Shown here in pieces: positions 1 through 7,900 of a DNA stretch of 21,007 bases (positions within the stretch are counted from its first letter, which is position 1; every line of letters begins with the position of its first letter). The notes beneath the pieces were generated by a model. The model did not search any database and was not told the origin of the DNA. It saw nothing but the letters and a program-made list of their open reading frames with translations. The translations under genes were made by a program, and so were the position numbers. Origin of the DNA: JABHGY01 sp964525185 (GTDB lineage: Bacteria > Fidelibacterota > Marinisomatia > Marinisomatales > UBA1611); assembly GCA_964525185.1 (NCBI GenBank), contig CAZGFQ010000034.1:1-21007 (forward strand), in the 5' to 3' direction.

Positions 1-1
1 A

Positions 2-217
2 ACCACCATTCGTTTTACCGTAGAGACGCAGCACGCTATGTCTCTACAAATCTATGATATTAACGGTCGATTGATAGAAACATTGGTGGATGGAATCATT
101 AATCCTGGGAATCATGAAATTCAATGGAATGCATCCAATTATTCCAGCGGTATTTATATCATTCAAGTGTGTTCTGGCGCCTATTATAATACACAAAAGA
201 TCATTTCGTTAAAATAA
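2..217 (+). CDS. C-terminal end of a secreted protein with a type IX secretion (Por) sorting domain, partial
   Basis: The window opens inside a gene; 71 codons remain before TAA at 215-217. The translation has the pattern of the T9SS type A sorting domain (FlgD-like Ig fold): a strand ending in IYDINGRLIETL, then NPGNHEIQWNASNYSSGIYII, then a last strand running into the terminal lysine. In proteins of this kind the domain directs export across the outer membrane and is usually cleaved off. The main body lies upstream of the window, so its function cannot be told. The next gene, secD, starts 84 bases downstream on the same strand and looks unrelated. I see the domain pattern directly; the secretion route is inferred from the family. 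Confidence 0.8.
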   Translation, partial: TTIRFTVETQHAMSLQIYDINGRLIETLVDGIINPGNHEIQWNASNYSSGIYIIQVCSGAYYNTQKIISLK

Positions 218-301
218 ATAGAAATTGCCTGTGGAAATGCCGGCAAGTAAATTCCCGGGCTTTAATAGTCAAATCATAAATATTTACAGTTAAAAAGGCA
301 C

Positions 302-2197
302 ATGAATAAAGAACTTACACCCAGATATATAGTCATTGGCGTTATTTTGGCTTGGGCATTATATGCTCTTATCCCTTCGTGGAAATACCAAAATCTCAAC
401 GAGAATGAAAAAGAATCTCTTAGAGAATCTGGCCAATTGGCACAATTAGAATCCAAAATTATCCGCCAAGGATTAGATTTAAAAGGTGGAATGTATATTG
501 TCTTAGAGGCAGATATTCCCCTTCTTATGTCAAACTTGGCAAAAAATAAAGATGAACGATTTGAAAAAGTCGTTAAAAATGTTCAGGAAAAACTAAAAGC
601 TCCCGATGCGGAATTCTTTCCATTATTTAAACAGGAAATTGCTTCAACAGGTTTAAAACTTCCACGTTACTATCATGAATTTGGTGGAACCATTGACGAT
701 ATTTTCGTTCAATTGGAGCAAGAAGCTGACGATGCAATTAATCGTGTTTTAGAAATTCTTCAAAACCGTGTTGATCAATTTGGTGTCTCTGAACCTACCA
801 TTCAAAAGCAAGGTAAACATCGCATTGTAGTTGAATTAGCTGGAATCCAAGATCCTGAAAGAGCCAGAGCTCTATTACAAAGTACAGCCTTATTAGAATT
901 CTATCTTGTAAAAGGTCCTGAAATTTCAAATGATATTATTCAACGAATTGATGATAAACTTAAAGGGACAACCGAATTAGATGAATTAGTTACATCAAAT
1001 GATTCTGCATCAGAAAGTATAACTGAAAAATCAGATGATACGAAAACTGTCAGTGAATTATTTGGTGAAGAAGATGTTAATCCTGAAGAATCTGAAGATA
1101 GCCTTTTAGTAGATGATGCTCTATTTGCAGAACGTCCTTTATTATCCTTATTAGTTCCAATGGGAACAGATTATGGCGTAAATGAAAAAAATGTTTATGC
1201 TGTTAAAAAAATGCTTCAAAAACCAGAAGTTGAATCCATTATCAAAACAGCTGGTGGGCAATTCATGTTTGGAAATGATATTGAAAAACCTGCAGGAGCT
1301 GAAGGTCAGTCTGGGTTTTACCGCCTGTATTATTTAAAAAATACATCTGAACTCACGGGTGGCGTGGTAGAAGAAGCTAAAGCTAACTTAGGGTCTCTAG
1401 GCGGTGGATCAGCTGGGCAGCCTGTTGTTTCATTAACGATGAATTCCGAAGGGGCAAGAACATGGGCTAGAGTTACAGGAGCCAATGTTGGACAAAGAAT
1501 TGCCATTGTATTGGATAAAAAAGTTCACATGGCACCTAACATTCGAGAGAAAATTCCCAGTGGTCGTACTCAAATTGAAGGATTTGCAAATATCAATGAA
1601 GCGAAAGATATTGGCATTATTCTAAGAGCAGGTGCATTACCTGCTCCTGTTAACATTATTGAAGAGCGTATTGTTGGCCCATCTCTTGGTGCTGATTCAA
1701 TTTCACAGGGGACAAGATCTGTAATAATTGGACTTGCTTTAGTTCTTATCTTTATGGTTTTCTATTATAAGGGTTCTGGAGGAATTGCAGACTTTGCTTT
1801 AATATGGAATATTTTATTGGTCCTTGCTGTGCTTGCTTCTCTTAAAGCGACATTAACATTACCAGGAATTGCAGGCTTAATTTTAACAGTCGGTATGTCT
1901 ATTGATGCAAATGTCATTATTTTTGAACGGATTCGGGAGGAACTTAGAAAAGGTAAAACGCCAAAGACAGCCATTGATGCTGGCTATGATCGTGCATTAA
2001 CGACAATTGTTGATGCGAATGTAACAACTGTTATAGCTGCTTTAGTCTTATATCAATTTGGTACTGGACCCATTAAAGGATTTGCCACAGTATTGTTTTG
2101 GGGAATCTTAATCAGTATGTTTACAGCTGTTTTTGTTACCCGAACCATTTTTAATTCACTATCTGCTCGCGGGCGGATGAATAGCTTGAGTATTTAA
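302..2197 (+). CDS. secD: Protein translocase subunit SecD
   Basis: Inner-membrane SecD, the larger half of the proton-driven SecDF factor that helps pull preproteins through SecYEG on the periplasmic side. One N-terminal membrane segment (about residues 8-24) is followed by DLKGG at 59-63, the large periplasmic domains, and a C-terminal block of five membrane segments starting with GPSLGADSI near 459. The conserved GMSIDANV motif is at 531-538, followed by FERIREEL. At 631 residues it is in the range of FCB-group SecD. An acidic, Ser/Thr/Asp/Glu-rich stretch at about 222-275 looks like a disordered insertion in the periplasmic part. The ATG follows an AAGG-like site, and secF starts 2 bases after its stop, so the two are co-transcribed. 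Assignment is secure. Confidence 0.97.
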   Translation: MNKELTPRYIVIGVILAWALYALIPSWKYQNLNENEKESLRESGQLAQLESKIIRQGLDLKGGMYIVLEADIPLLMSNLAKNKDERFEKVVKNVQEKLKAPDAEFFPLFKQEIASTGLKLPRYYHEFGGTIDDIFVQLEQEADDAINRVLEILQNRVDQFGVSEPTIQKQGKHRIVVELAGIQDPERARALLQSTALLEFYLVKGPEISNDIIQRIDDKLKGTTELDELVTSNDSASESITEKSDDTKTVSELFGEEDVNPEESEDSLLVDDALFAERPLLSLLVPMGTDYGVNEKNVYAVKKMLQKPEVESIIKTAGGQFMFGNDIEKPAGAEGQSGFYRLYYLKNTSELTGGVVEEAKANLGSLGGGSAGQPVVSLTMNSEGARTWARVTGANVGQRIAIVLDKKVHMAPNIREKIPSGRTQIEGFANINEAKDIGIILRAGALPAPVNIIEERIVGPSLGADSISQGTRSVIIGLALVLIFMVFYYKGSGGIADFALIWNILLVLAVLASLKATLTLPGIAGLILTVGMSIDANVIIFERIREELRKGKTPKTAIDAGYDRALTTIVDANVTTVIAALVLYQFGTGPIKGFATVLFWGILISMFTAVFVTRTIFNSLSARGRMNSLSI

Positions 2198-2199
2198 TT

Positions 2200-3129
2200 A
2201 TGAGATTTATCAAAGACACACATATTGATTTTATGAGCCAAGCTCGGTTATCCGGGTTTATTTCACTCTTTCTAATCGCAGCCGGAATCATTTCTCTCGG
2301 CCTTAATGGAGGTCCAAAACTTGGAATTGACTTTAATGGCGGTACCATGATTGCGGTGAACTATACTGAAACGGTTAATATTGAAGAAGTGCGTTCTGCA
2401 CTAGCAAATGTTTCTCTTGATGGACAACTTTTCGACTTTAGTAAAGCAGAAATAAAACACTTTGGAGATGATTCCAATGTTGCTGTTCGTATCGCAACAT
2501 TAGATAATGAGCCAGAAAACTTTTCTCAAAAAGTTGTTGGATTTATGAGAAGCATTTTCCCTGATAAAGTGCCAGAAAATGAGACAGATTTTATTCTATC
2601 CATCGAAAAGGTAGGTCCAAAAGTCGGTGCAGAATTAAGTGGAGATGCTATGATGGCTGTTTTTTCGGCTCTTGTACTCATTTTAATCTACATTTCAATT
2701 CGGTTTGAGTTTACATTCGCAGTTGGCGCTATTGCAGCCCTAGCCCATGATATTATGATTACATTAGGCTTTTTCTCCATTTTAGGGTATGAAGTAACCT
2801 TAGCAGTAATTGCTGCATTCTTAACAATTGTTGGTTATTCATTGAATGATACAATCGTTATTTTTGATCGTATACGCGAAAACCTAAAACTGAATAAACG
2901 GGCAAATTATACAGATGTTATTAACCAAAGTATCAATGAATCATTGAGTCGTACCATTGTAACATCATTAACAACATTTTTTGTTGTCGTTATCCTTTTC
3001 CTATTCGGTGGAGAAGTTATTCACAATTTAGCATTTGCTCTAATTATTGGTGTCATTGTAGGTACATACTCCAGTATTTTTGTTGCAAGTCCTATTGTTA
3101 TTCGGATGCATGACAATAAACAAGATTAA
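2200..3129 (+). CDS. secF: Protein translocase subunit SecF
   Basis: Membrane partner of SecD in the SecDF complex. The first membrane segment is at about 17-36, followed by the family motif GIDFNGGT at 42-49. The periplasmic P4 region runs to about 140, and VGPKVGAELSG leads into five membrane segments. The conserved VGYSLNDTIVIFDRIREN is at 211-228; the aspartate in it corresponds to the residue implicated in proton transfer. The length of 309 is normal. The start codon lies 2 bases after the secD stop, consistent with translational coupling. A hairpin terminator lies 23 bases after the stop codon. Confidence 0.97.
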   Translation: MRFIKDTHIDFMSQARLSGFISLFLIAAGIISLGLNGGPKLGIDFNGGTMIAVNYTETVNIEEVRSALANVSLDGQLFDFSKAEIKHFGDDSNVAVRIATLDNEPENFSQKVVGFMRSIFPDKVPENETDFILSIEKVGPKVGAELSGDAMMAVFSALVLILIYISIRFEFTFAVGAIAALAHDIMITLGFFSILGYEVTLAVIAAFLTIVGYSLNDTIVIFDRIRENLKLNKRANYTDVINQSINESLSRTIVTSLTTFFVVVILFLFGGEVIHNLAFALIIGVIVGTYSSIFVASPIVIRMHDNKQD

Positions 3130-3151
3130 TACGTTTAATTAAAGTTTTAAT

Positions 3152-3180
3152 AAAAAAACCCGCAGCAGTGCGGGTTTTTT
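3152..3180. terminator. Bidirectional intrinsic terminator between secF and the natB-like gene
   Basis: CCCGCA (3159-3164) pairs perfectly with TGCGGG (3169-3174) around a GCAG loop. Seven A's precede the stem and six T's follow it. Because the A and T tracts flank the stem symmetrically it can stop transcription from both sides, as expected between the convergent secF and ABC permease genes. Confidence 0.93.
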
Positions 3181-3199
3181 ATTTCATTCATATTTCTAA

Positions 3200-4390
3200 T
3201 TAATTCCGAAAAATCGTTTCTTCTCTACTAAACCATTTAACACAAAACCAAATGGATAAACCGGCTAATAAGAAAAGAGACCCATATACTTCAGCCATTA
3301 ATATGGGATCAATAATTCCTGCTACAAGATCCTTAGCTGCAAGTGACACATTTAAAACAGGGATTAATGCAGTTGTATGATTTAATTCAATGCCCGGAAG
3401 TGTACCAATAATTGCAGGAAAAATGATAATTATATTCAAGGGAGCAACGATACTTTGTGCTTCTTTAAATGATTTAGCATAAATGGATAAGCTTAATATA
3501 ATTGCGCTAAAAAATGCAGATACGGGTACAACCAATCCCATAATCATTAGAAATACTTTTAAGCTTAAAACATCTTGAATGACTTGAAGTATTTCTACGG
3601 GAATATCCGGAAATTGCTGTACAGCTAAATATAATCCACCAATAGCAATAAATGATGTTGCAATGGCTGCAGTTAATACTACGAGAAATTTCCCCATTAC
3701 AATATCGAATCGGGATGCGGGAGAAGATAAAATTGTTTCAAGTGTACCTCTCTCCTTTTCTCCTGCACCTAAATCTAATCCAGGATACATGGCACCCATA
3801 AACCCAAAAATAATGAATATATATGGTAAGAATCCACCAGCTGCTTTTCCAATTTTTTCCTGGGAAGATGATACATCAATTCTGTCCACTTCAAAAGCAT
3901 CTACAATATCTAAATCTAAATTCAATTTTTCCATTCGGTCAGAAATGATAATTCGCTCTCGTCGTTCAATAATGTGTTCCACGCGTTTCTTTGTCATACC
4001 CATGGAATCTGATCCTTTAAAATATATTTTTATATTCGCTTTCTTGTTTTGCCCTAACGCTAGATTATAATTCGATGGCACTTCAATAACCGCATCAATG
4101 AATTCTTCTTGGATATAGTGTTGAATACTATCTTTTTGAAGCGAAGGTATCATAACTATTTGTTCCGAAGACACAAATTCCTGATAAAGATTCGGGGCAT
4201 ACTCTTTTCCCATAAAATGCAATTTCAATTGTTTTTCTTGTGCTTTTTTCATTTGCATCATCTGAACTTTTGAAACAACTGTTATAAGTGCGGGTGTTAA
4301 TAGAAGCGGAAATACAATCATCATCATGATGGTTCGTCTATCGCGTAGAATATCTTTTAATTCTTTTTTAAAAATGATCCAAATTTTCAT
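3200..4390 (-). CDS. ABC-2 type transporter permease, NatB-like
   Basis: Membrane component of an ABC exporter of the NatAB (ABC-2) class. The N-terminus MKIWIIFKKELKDILRDRRT with a following MMMIVFPLLL membrane segment is typical. A long extracytoplasmic domain comes next, and the C-terminal half has about five hydrophobic segments, beginning near GGFLPYIFIIFGFMGAMYPG and GAGEKERGTLETILSSPASR, a segment conserved in the NatB family. The reading frame extends upstream to 4429. I choose the ATG at 4390 because it gives the family's usual N-terminus and lies one base after the stop of the ATPase gene. NatB homologues export sodium or other small cations or drugs; the substrate here is unknown. 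Confidence 0.88.
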   Translation of the reverse strand: MKIWIIFKKELKDILRDRRTIMMMIVFPLLLTPALITVVSKVQMMQMKKAQEKQLKLHFMGKEYAPNLYQEFVSSEQIVMIPSLQKDSIQHYIQEEFIDAVIEVPSNYNLALGQNKKANIKIYFKGSDSMGMTKKRVEHIIERRERIIISDRMEKLNLDLDIVDAFEVDRIDVSSSQEKIGKAAGGFLPYIFIIFGFMGAMYPGLDLGAGEKERGTLETILSSPASRFDIVMGKFLVVLTAAIATSFIAIGGLYLAVQQFPDIPVEILQVIQDVLSLKVFLMIMGLVVPVSAFFSAIILSLSIYAKSFKEAQSIVAPLNIIIIFPAIIGTLPGIELNHTTALIPVLNVSLAAKDLVAGIIDPILMAEVYGSLFLLAGLSIWFCVKWFSREETIFRN

Positions 4391-4391
4391 T

Positions 4392-5162
4392 TTAGTTGCC
4401 CTCGACTCGAAATACAAATTCATCTTCAAATGTTGGTTGAGTCATTTCTGACTTAAACTGCTCTAAACTACCATTAAAAAATAATTTACCTTTATATATG
4501 ATAGCTAAATCATCACAAACTTGATTTAATTCTCCCATACGGTGCGTAGAAAATAAAACTGTTTTCCCATCATCTTTACACGACCTAATTAATTTCATAA
4601 TAGCTCGTGAAGTCATAACATCAAGCCCAGATGTTGGTTCATCAAACACCATCACTTCTGGATCATGAATTATGGTTCTGGCAATGGACGTTTTCTGTTT
4701 CATGCCTGTGCTTAATCGAGCAATGCGTCTATTCGCAAAATCGTGCATATCTAAAATAGTGAAAAGGTTTTCCTTTCTCTCCAGAAATTTTTTCTTTTTC
4801 ATTCCATGCAATTCTGCCATGTATTGTACCATTTCATTGGGTGTTAATCGATCATATAAAGCAGTTTGACCCGTCATGAATCCAATCTTATTTCGCACGT
4901 GTTGATTATGATTGACCGTATCATATCCACATACGCTAATTGAACCTTTTGTAGGTTTTAACATAGTAGCAACCATTCTAAGTGTCGTCGTTTTACCCGC
5001 TCCATTTGGACCTATGAGCCCAAATATTTTCCCAGGTTTACAACTAATTGAAATATCGTTTACAGCTTGAATTGTTTTTTTATCCGCAAACGATTCACCC
5101 AATTCTCTTCGGTGTTGTTTTGTTAATTTAAATTCTTTAGATAAAGATTTTATTTCAATCAA
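4392..5162 (-). CDS. ABC transporter ATP-binding protein, NatA-like
   Basis: Cytoplasmic ATPase of the exporter whose permease follows immediately. Walker A GPNGAGKT is at 51-58, the Q-loop glutamine at 99, the signature LSTGMKQK at 150-157, Walker B MVFDEP at 171-176, the D-loop in SGLD at 178-181 and the H-loop histidine at 207. LSTGMKQ is typical of the ABC-2/NatA group. Length of 256 is normal. The start is TTG: on the minus strand an AAGGAG site (5171-5176 in window coordinates) sits 8 bases before it, and no ATG fits. The gene lies head to head with the EamA transporter across a very short gap. Substrate not determinable. Confidence 0.92.
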   Translation of the reverse strand: MIEIKSLSKEFKLTKQHRRELGESFADKKTIQAVNDISISCKPGKIFGLIGPNGAGKTTTLRMVATMLKPTKGSISVCGYDTVNHNQHVRNKIGFMTGQTALYDRLTPNEMVQYMAELHGMKKKKFLERKENLFTILDMHDFANRRIARLSTGMKQKTSIARTIIHDPEVMVFDEPTSGLDVMTSRAIMKLIRSCKDDGKTVLFSTHRMGELNQVCDDLAIIYKGKLFFNGSLEQFKSEMTQPTFEDEFVFRVEGN

Positions 5163-5170
5163 AGAATAAA

Positions 5171-5176
5171 CTCCTT
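5171..5176 (-). promoter_or_regulatory. Ribosome binding site that fixes the TTG start of the NatA-like gene
   Basis: The minus strand reads AAGGAG here, 8 bases before TTG at 5162-5160. No ATG or GTG is better placed and the protein from TTG (MIEIKSLSKEF) has the normal ABC N-terminus. Confidence 0.75.
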
Positions 5177-5218
5177 CTCGTCTATAAAGTGAAACTAAAT
5201 TTACCGCCTTCTAAACGT

Positions 5219-6103
5219 ATGAAACTTAAGATAATATCATTATATACATTTCTTTGTGTCATTTGGGGCACAACATGGATTGTATTAAAAATTAGCCTAA
5301 ATGAAGGAACACCGCCCATATTTGGTGTGGCAGTTCGATTTATGATTGCTGCACTCATTCTATGGCTGATTCTATTTTATCGAAAAGAAAAATTACCCAT
5401 GTCAAAAATAGCATGGTCTTTATACCTTCAATTTGCCATTTTCAATTTTGTTATATCTTATAGTTTAACATACATATCAACTCAATTTGTTTTTTCAAGT
5501 GTTTCATCTGTGATGTGGGCTGGATTTCCCCTTGTTGTAGCATTTATATCTCATTTCGTGTTAGCTGATGAAAAATTATCCTTTCAAAAAATGGGGACTA
5601 TTTTAATTGGCACTACAGGTGCCCTTATATTATTGAGTGAAAGTTCTGGACTAGGTGGCAATAATGTACCATTAGGTATTGCCGGTCTTGCGTTAGCAGT
5701 CCTGATTGCGGCTTGGCCAAATGTGTATTTAAAAAAACATCATAAAATATTATCAACCGTTCAATTAAATGTAGTAAGCCAATCAATTGCTGGAATTTTA
5801 TTAATGATAATATCATTTATTTTTGAAGCAGACATGACTATGAATTGGAGTCCTTATAATATTTTTGCGATTGGGTATTTAACCTTATTTGGAACAGTCA
5901 TTACTTGGCTTATTTATGTTTGGCTATTTTCTCATTTAACTATGCCACAAATTTCTTATGTTGCTTTTTTCCCTCCTGTAATTGCTACAACATTGGGGTG
6001 GATATTTTTAAATGAAGTATTAACACTATCAGCCATAATTGGAGCAACTATGATTGTTTCCGGTGCTGTTATTATTCATTGGATTAATCCGTCAAAATCT
6101 TGA
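5219..6103 (+). CDS. EamA/DMT family transporter
   Basis: Inner-membrane permease of the drug/metabolite transporter superfamily, with about ten hydrophobic segments arranged as two EamA repeats. Typical pieces are LCVIWGTTWIVLKIS at the first helix, SVMWAGFPLVVAF in the first repeat and PVIATTLGWIFLNEVLTLSAIIGATMIVSGAVI in the last two helices. The frame opens with a GTG at 5189, giving ten more residues. I prefer the ATG at 5219 because MKLKIISLYTFLCVIWG matches the family start, and a TATAAA at 5183-5188 could be the -10 element, which would place the GTG upstream of the transcript. Neither start has a clear ribosome binding site. Substrate unknown; relatives carry amino acids, nucleobases or other metabolites. 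Confidence 0.88.
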   Translation: MKLKIISLYTFLCVIWGTTWIVLKISLNEGTPPIFGVAVRFMIAALILWLILFYRKEKLPMSKIAWSLYLQFAIFNFVISYSLTYISTQFVFSSVSSVMWAGFPLVVAFISHFVLADEKLSFQKMGTILIGTTGALILLSESSGLGGNNVPLGIAGLALAVLIAAWPNVYLKKHHKILSTVQLNVVSQSIAGILLMIISFIFEADMTMNWSPYNIFAIGYLTLFGTVITWLIYVWLFSHLTMPQISYVAFFPPVIATTLGWIFLNEVLTLSAIIGATMIVSGAVIIHWINPSKS

Positions 6104-6121
6104 TTATTTTCTTAAGTTTCG

Positions 6122-6613
6122 ATGATGCTTACTCTTATTCAATATAAGTCTCCAATTGGAATTATCGGTCTACTGTATTCACAAAAAGGAATTCGTAGAA
6201 TTCTGTTTGAAAATGAATTGCCTTTCCAATCAAAGCTAAAATCAATTTATCCAAATGAATCCATTGAATTGAGTAAAGAAAAAAGCCACCCATACCAAGA
6301 ACAGATTTTAGACTATTTGAATGGGCATAGAAAAATATTTGATTTACCATTAGATTTCCAAGCACCGCCCTTTTACACCAAAGCATTAAAAGAAGTGGCA
6401 AAAATTCCATATGGTAAAACATCATCCTATAAGGAAATCGCCCAAAAATGTAATAACCCAAATGCGGTTCGTGCAGTAGGGAGTGCGAATGCGAATAATC
6501 CCATTCCGCTCATTATTCCATGTCACCGAGTTTTAACTCATCAAGGAACATTAGGTGGATTCGGTGGAGGATTAAAGATAAAGCAATTTTTATTAGACCT
6601 AGAATCGCAATAA
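6122..6613 (+). CDS. ogt: Methylated-DNA--protein-cysteine S-methyltransferase
   Basis: Suicide DNA-repair protein that moves the alkyl group of O6-alkylguanine (and O4-alkylthymine) onto its own cysteine. The C-terminal domain has IPYGKTSSYKEIA (95-107), RAVGSANANNPIP with the arginine finger at 117, and the active site PCHR at 133-136 with nucleophile Cys134, followed by GTLGGFGGGLKIKQFLL. The less conserved N-terminal domain takes up about 1-80. The length of 163 fits Ogt-type proteins without an AdaA domain. It starts 18 bases after the transporter stop; ATG at 6122 and 6125 are both possible. Probably part of the 5219-7900 unit. Confidence 0.95.
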   Translation: MMLTLIQYKSPIGIIGLLYSQKGIRRILFENELPFQSKLKSIYPNESIELSKEKSHPYQEQILDYLNGHRKIFDLPLDFQAPPFYTKALKEVAKIPYGKTSSYKEIAQKCNNPNAVRAVGSANANNPIPLIIPCHRVLTHQGTLGGFGGGLKIKQFLLDLESQ

Positions 6614-6622
6614 CTTTAGACT

Positions 6623-7231
6623 ATGCCAAATCCACTATTACAAAATTTCAAATCTAAAATATTTGCAGGAATTGCAGCCCTTTTCCCCATTTACCTCACT
6701 TATTTTGTTTTAAAATTCTTATTAGATATTTTAAGCCAAATGTCCCTACCTATGCTGAGAAAAATTGGTTTAGATGAAATACCTGGTTTAGGTATTCTAC
6801 TCACACTTGCTCTCATATATTTATTAGGCGTTACCGTTTCTAATTTTTTAGGTAGAAAACTTTTTGGTTTAGGAGAAAGAATCCTAAAACGTGTTCCAAT
6901 TGTTAATACGATTTATAGTACTTTAAAACAAATCACTGAAACATTCACAGGAAAAACAGCGGACGCTTTTCAAGGCGCTGTCTATATTCAATATCCCAGA
7001 GTAGGGTTATGGACCATGGCTTTTATTAGCGGAGAATCAGAAACAGAAAATGGACAATTACATTACCATTTATTTGTACCAACAACCCCGAATCCTACAT
7101 CTGGTTTTTTCCTTATGATTCCAGCCAAAGATACCATTCCAACAGGTATGACAGTAGAAGAAGGATTAAAAACCATTATATCTGGCGGAATGTTAGCTCC
7201 AGATAAAAATCCACTTCCTGACACTGAATAG
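6623..7231 (+). CDS. DUF502 family membrane protein
   Basis: Inner-membrane protein of the DUF502 family, whose biochemical role is not established. Two hydrophobic helices at about 14-36 and 54-74 are followed by GRKLFGLGERILKRVPIVNTIYSTLKQITETF, the most conserved segment of the family, and a soluble domain with HLFVPTTPNPTSGFFLMIP. At 202 residues it has the normal size. It begins 9 bases after the ogt stop and plsY begins 12 bases after its own, so the three are likely on one transcript. Confidence 0.9.
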   Translation: MPNPLLQNFKSKIFAGIAALFPIYLTYFVLKFLLDILSQMSLPMLRKIGLDEIPGLGILLTLALIYLLGVTVSNFLGRKLFGLGERILKRVPIVNTIYSTLKQITETFTGKTADAFQGAVYIQYPRVGLWTMAFISGESETENGQLHYHLFVPTTPNPTSGFFLMIPAKDTIPTGMTVEEGLKTIISGGMLAPDKNPLPDTE

Positions 7232-7243
7232 AATTCATACATC

Positions 7244-7900
7244 ATGACATTTTTAATTTTATTACTGATTGCAAGTTACATTGCAGGATCATTCCCAACG
7301 AGTATACTTACAGGAAAATATTTAAAAAATATTGATATACGGCAGCATGGAAGTGGGAATGCCGGAGCAACAAATGCCTATCGCATCCTTGGGTGGAAAC
7401 CTGCACTTTTTGTTTTATTCATTGACGGATTAAAAGGCTGGATATCAGTTATAATTTTTGCTGAATTTGGATTCGAATATCAAAATATTCCTGACTTAGG
7501 TGCGTTGCAAATTTTATGCGGAATTGCATCTGTTCTAGGCCATACATATTCAATTTTTGCCCAATTCCGTGGCGGAAAAGGAATTGGAACATTAGCCGGT
7601 GTCTTAATTGGATTATTTCCTGTCGCATTTCCTATGGCTTTAAGTGTTTTTATAATTACATTAATAATGACTGGCTATGTTTCATTAAGCTCAATACTGG
7701 CAGCCTTGTCAATACCTATCATTTTGTTGGGAATACTGCCCTTTTTTCCTTCATTCCAGCCACCACTATCATTACTTGTATTTAGCTTGTTAATACCCTG
7801 GTTTGTGATTTATACTCACCGTAAAAATATTTCAAGATTGAAAGAAGGCACAGAATCACGGTTTGGAAAAGTAATGATCTTTAAAAAGAAAAAAGATTAA
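7244..7900 (+). CDS. plsY: Glycerol-3-phosphate acyltransferase PlsY
   Basis: Polytopic membrane enzyme that transfers an acyl group from acyl phosphate to glycerol-3-phosphate, giving lysophosphatidate, the first step of phospholipid synthesis. Diagnostic motifs are GSFPTS (15-20), GSGNAGATN (36-44), DGLKG (61-65), GH (99-100) and FRGGKG (108-113), with five or more membrane segments. The length of 218 is normal. Its TAA (7898-7900) overlaps the stop of the convergent outer membrane protein gene by 3-4 bases, and no hairpin terminator is visible, so transcripts from both sides probably run into each other. Confidence 0.96.
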   Translation: MTFLILLLIASYIAGSFPTSILTGKYLKNIDIRQHGSGNAGATNAYRILGWKPALFVLFIDGLKGWISVIIFAEFGFEYQNIPDLGALQILCGIASVLGHTYSIFAQFRGGKGIGTLAGVLIGLFPVAFPMALSVFIITLIMTGYVSLSSILAALSIPIILLGILPFFPSFQPPLSLLVFSLLIPWFVIYTHRKNISRLKEGTESRFGKVMIFKKKKD

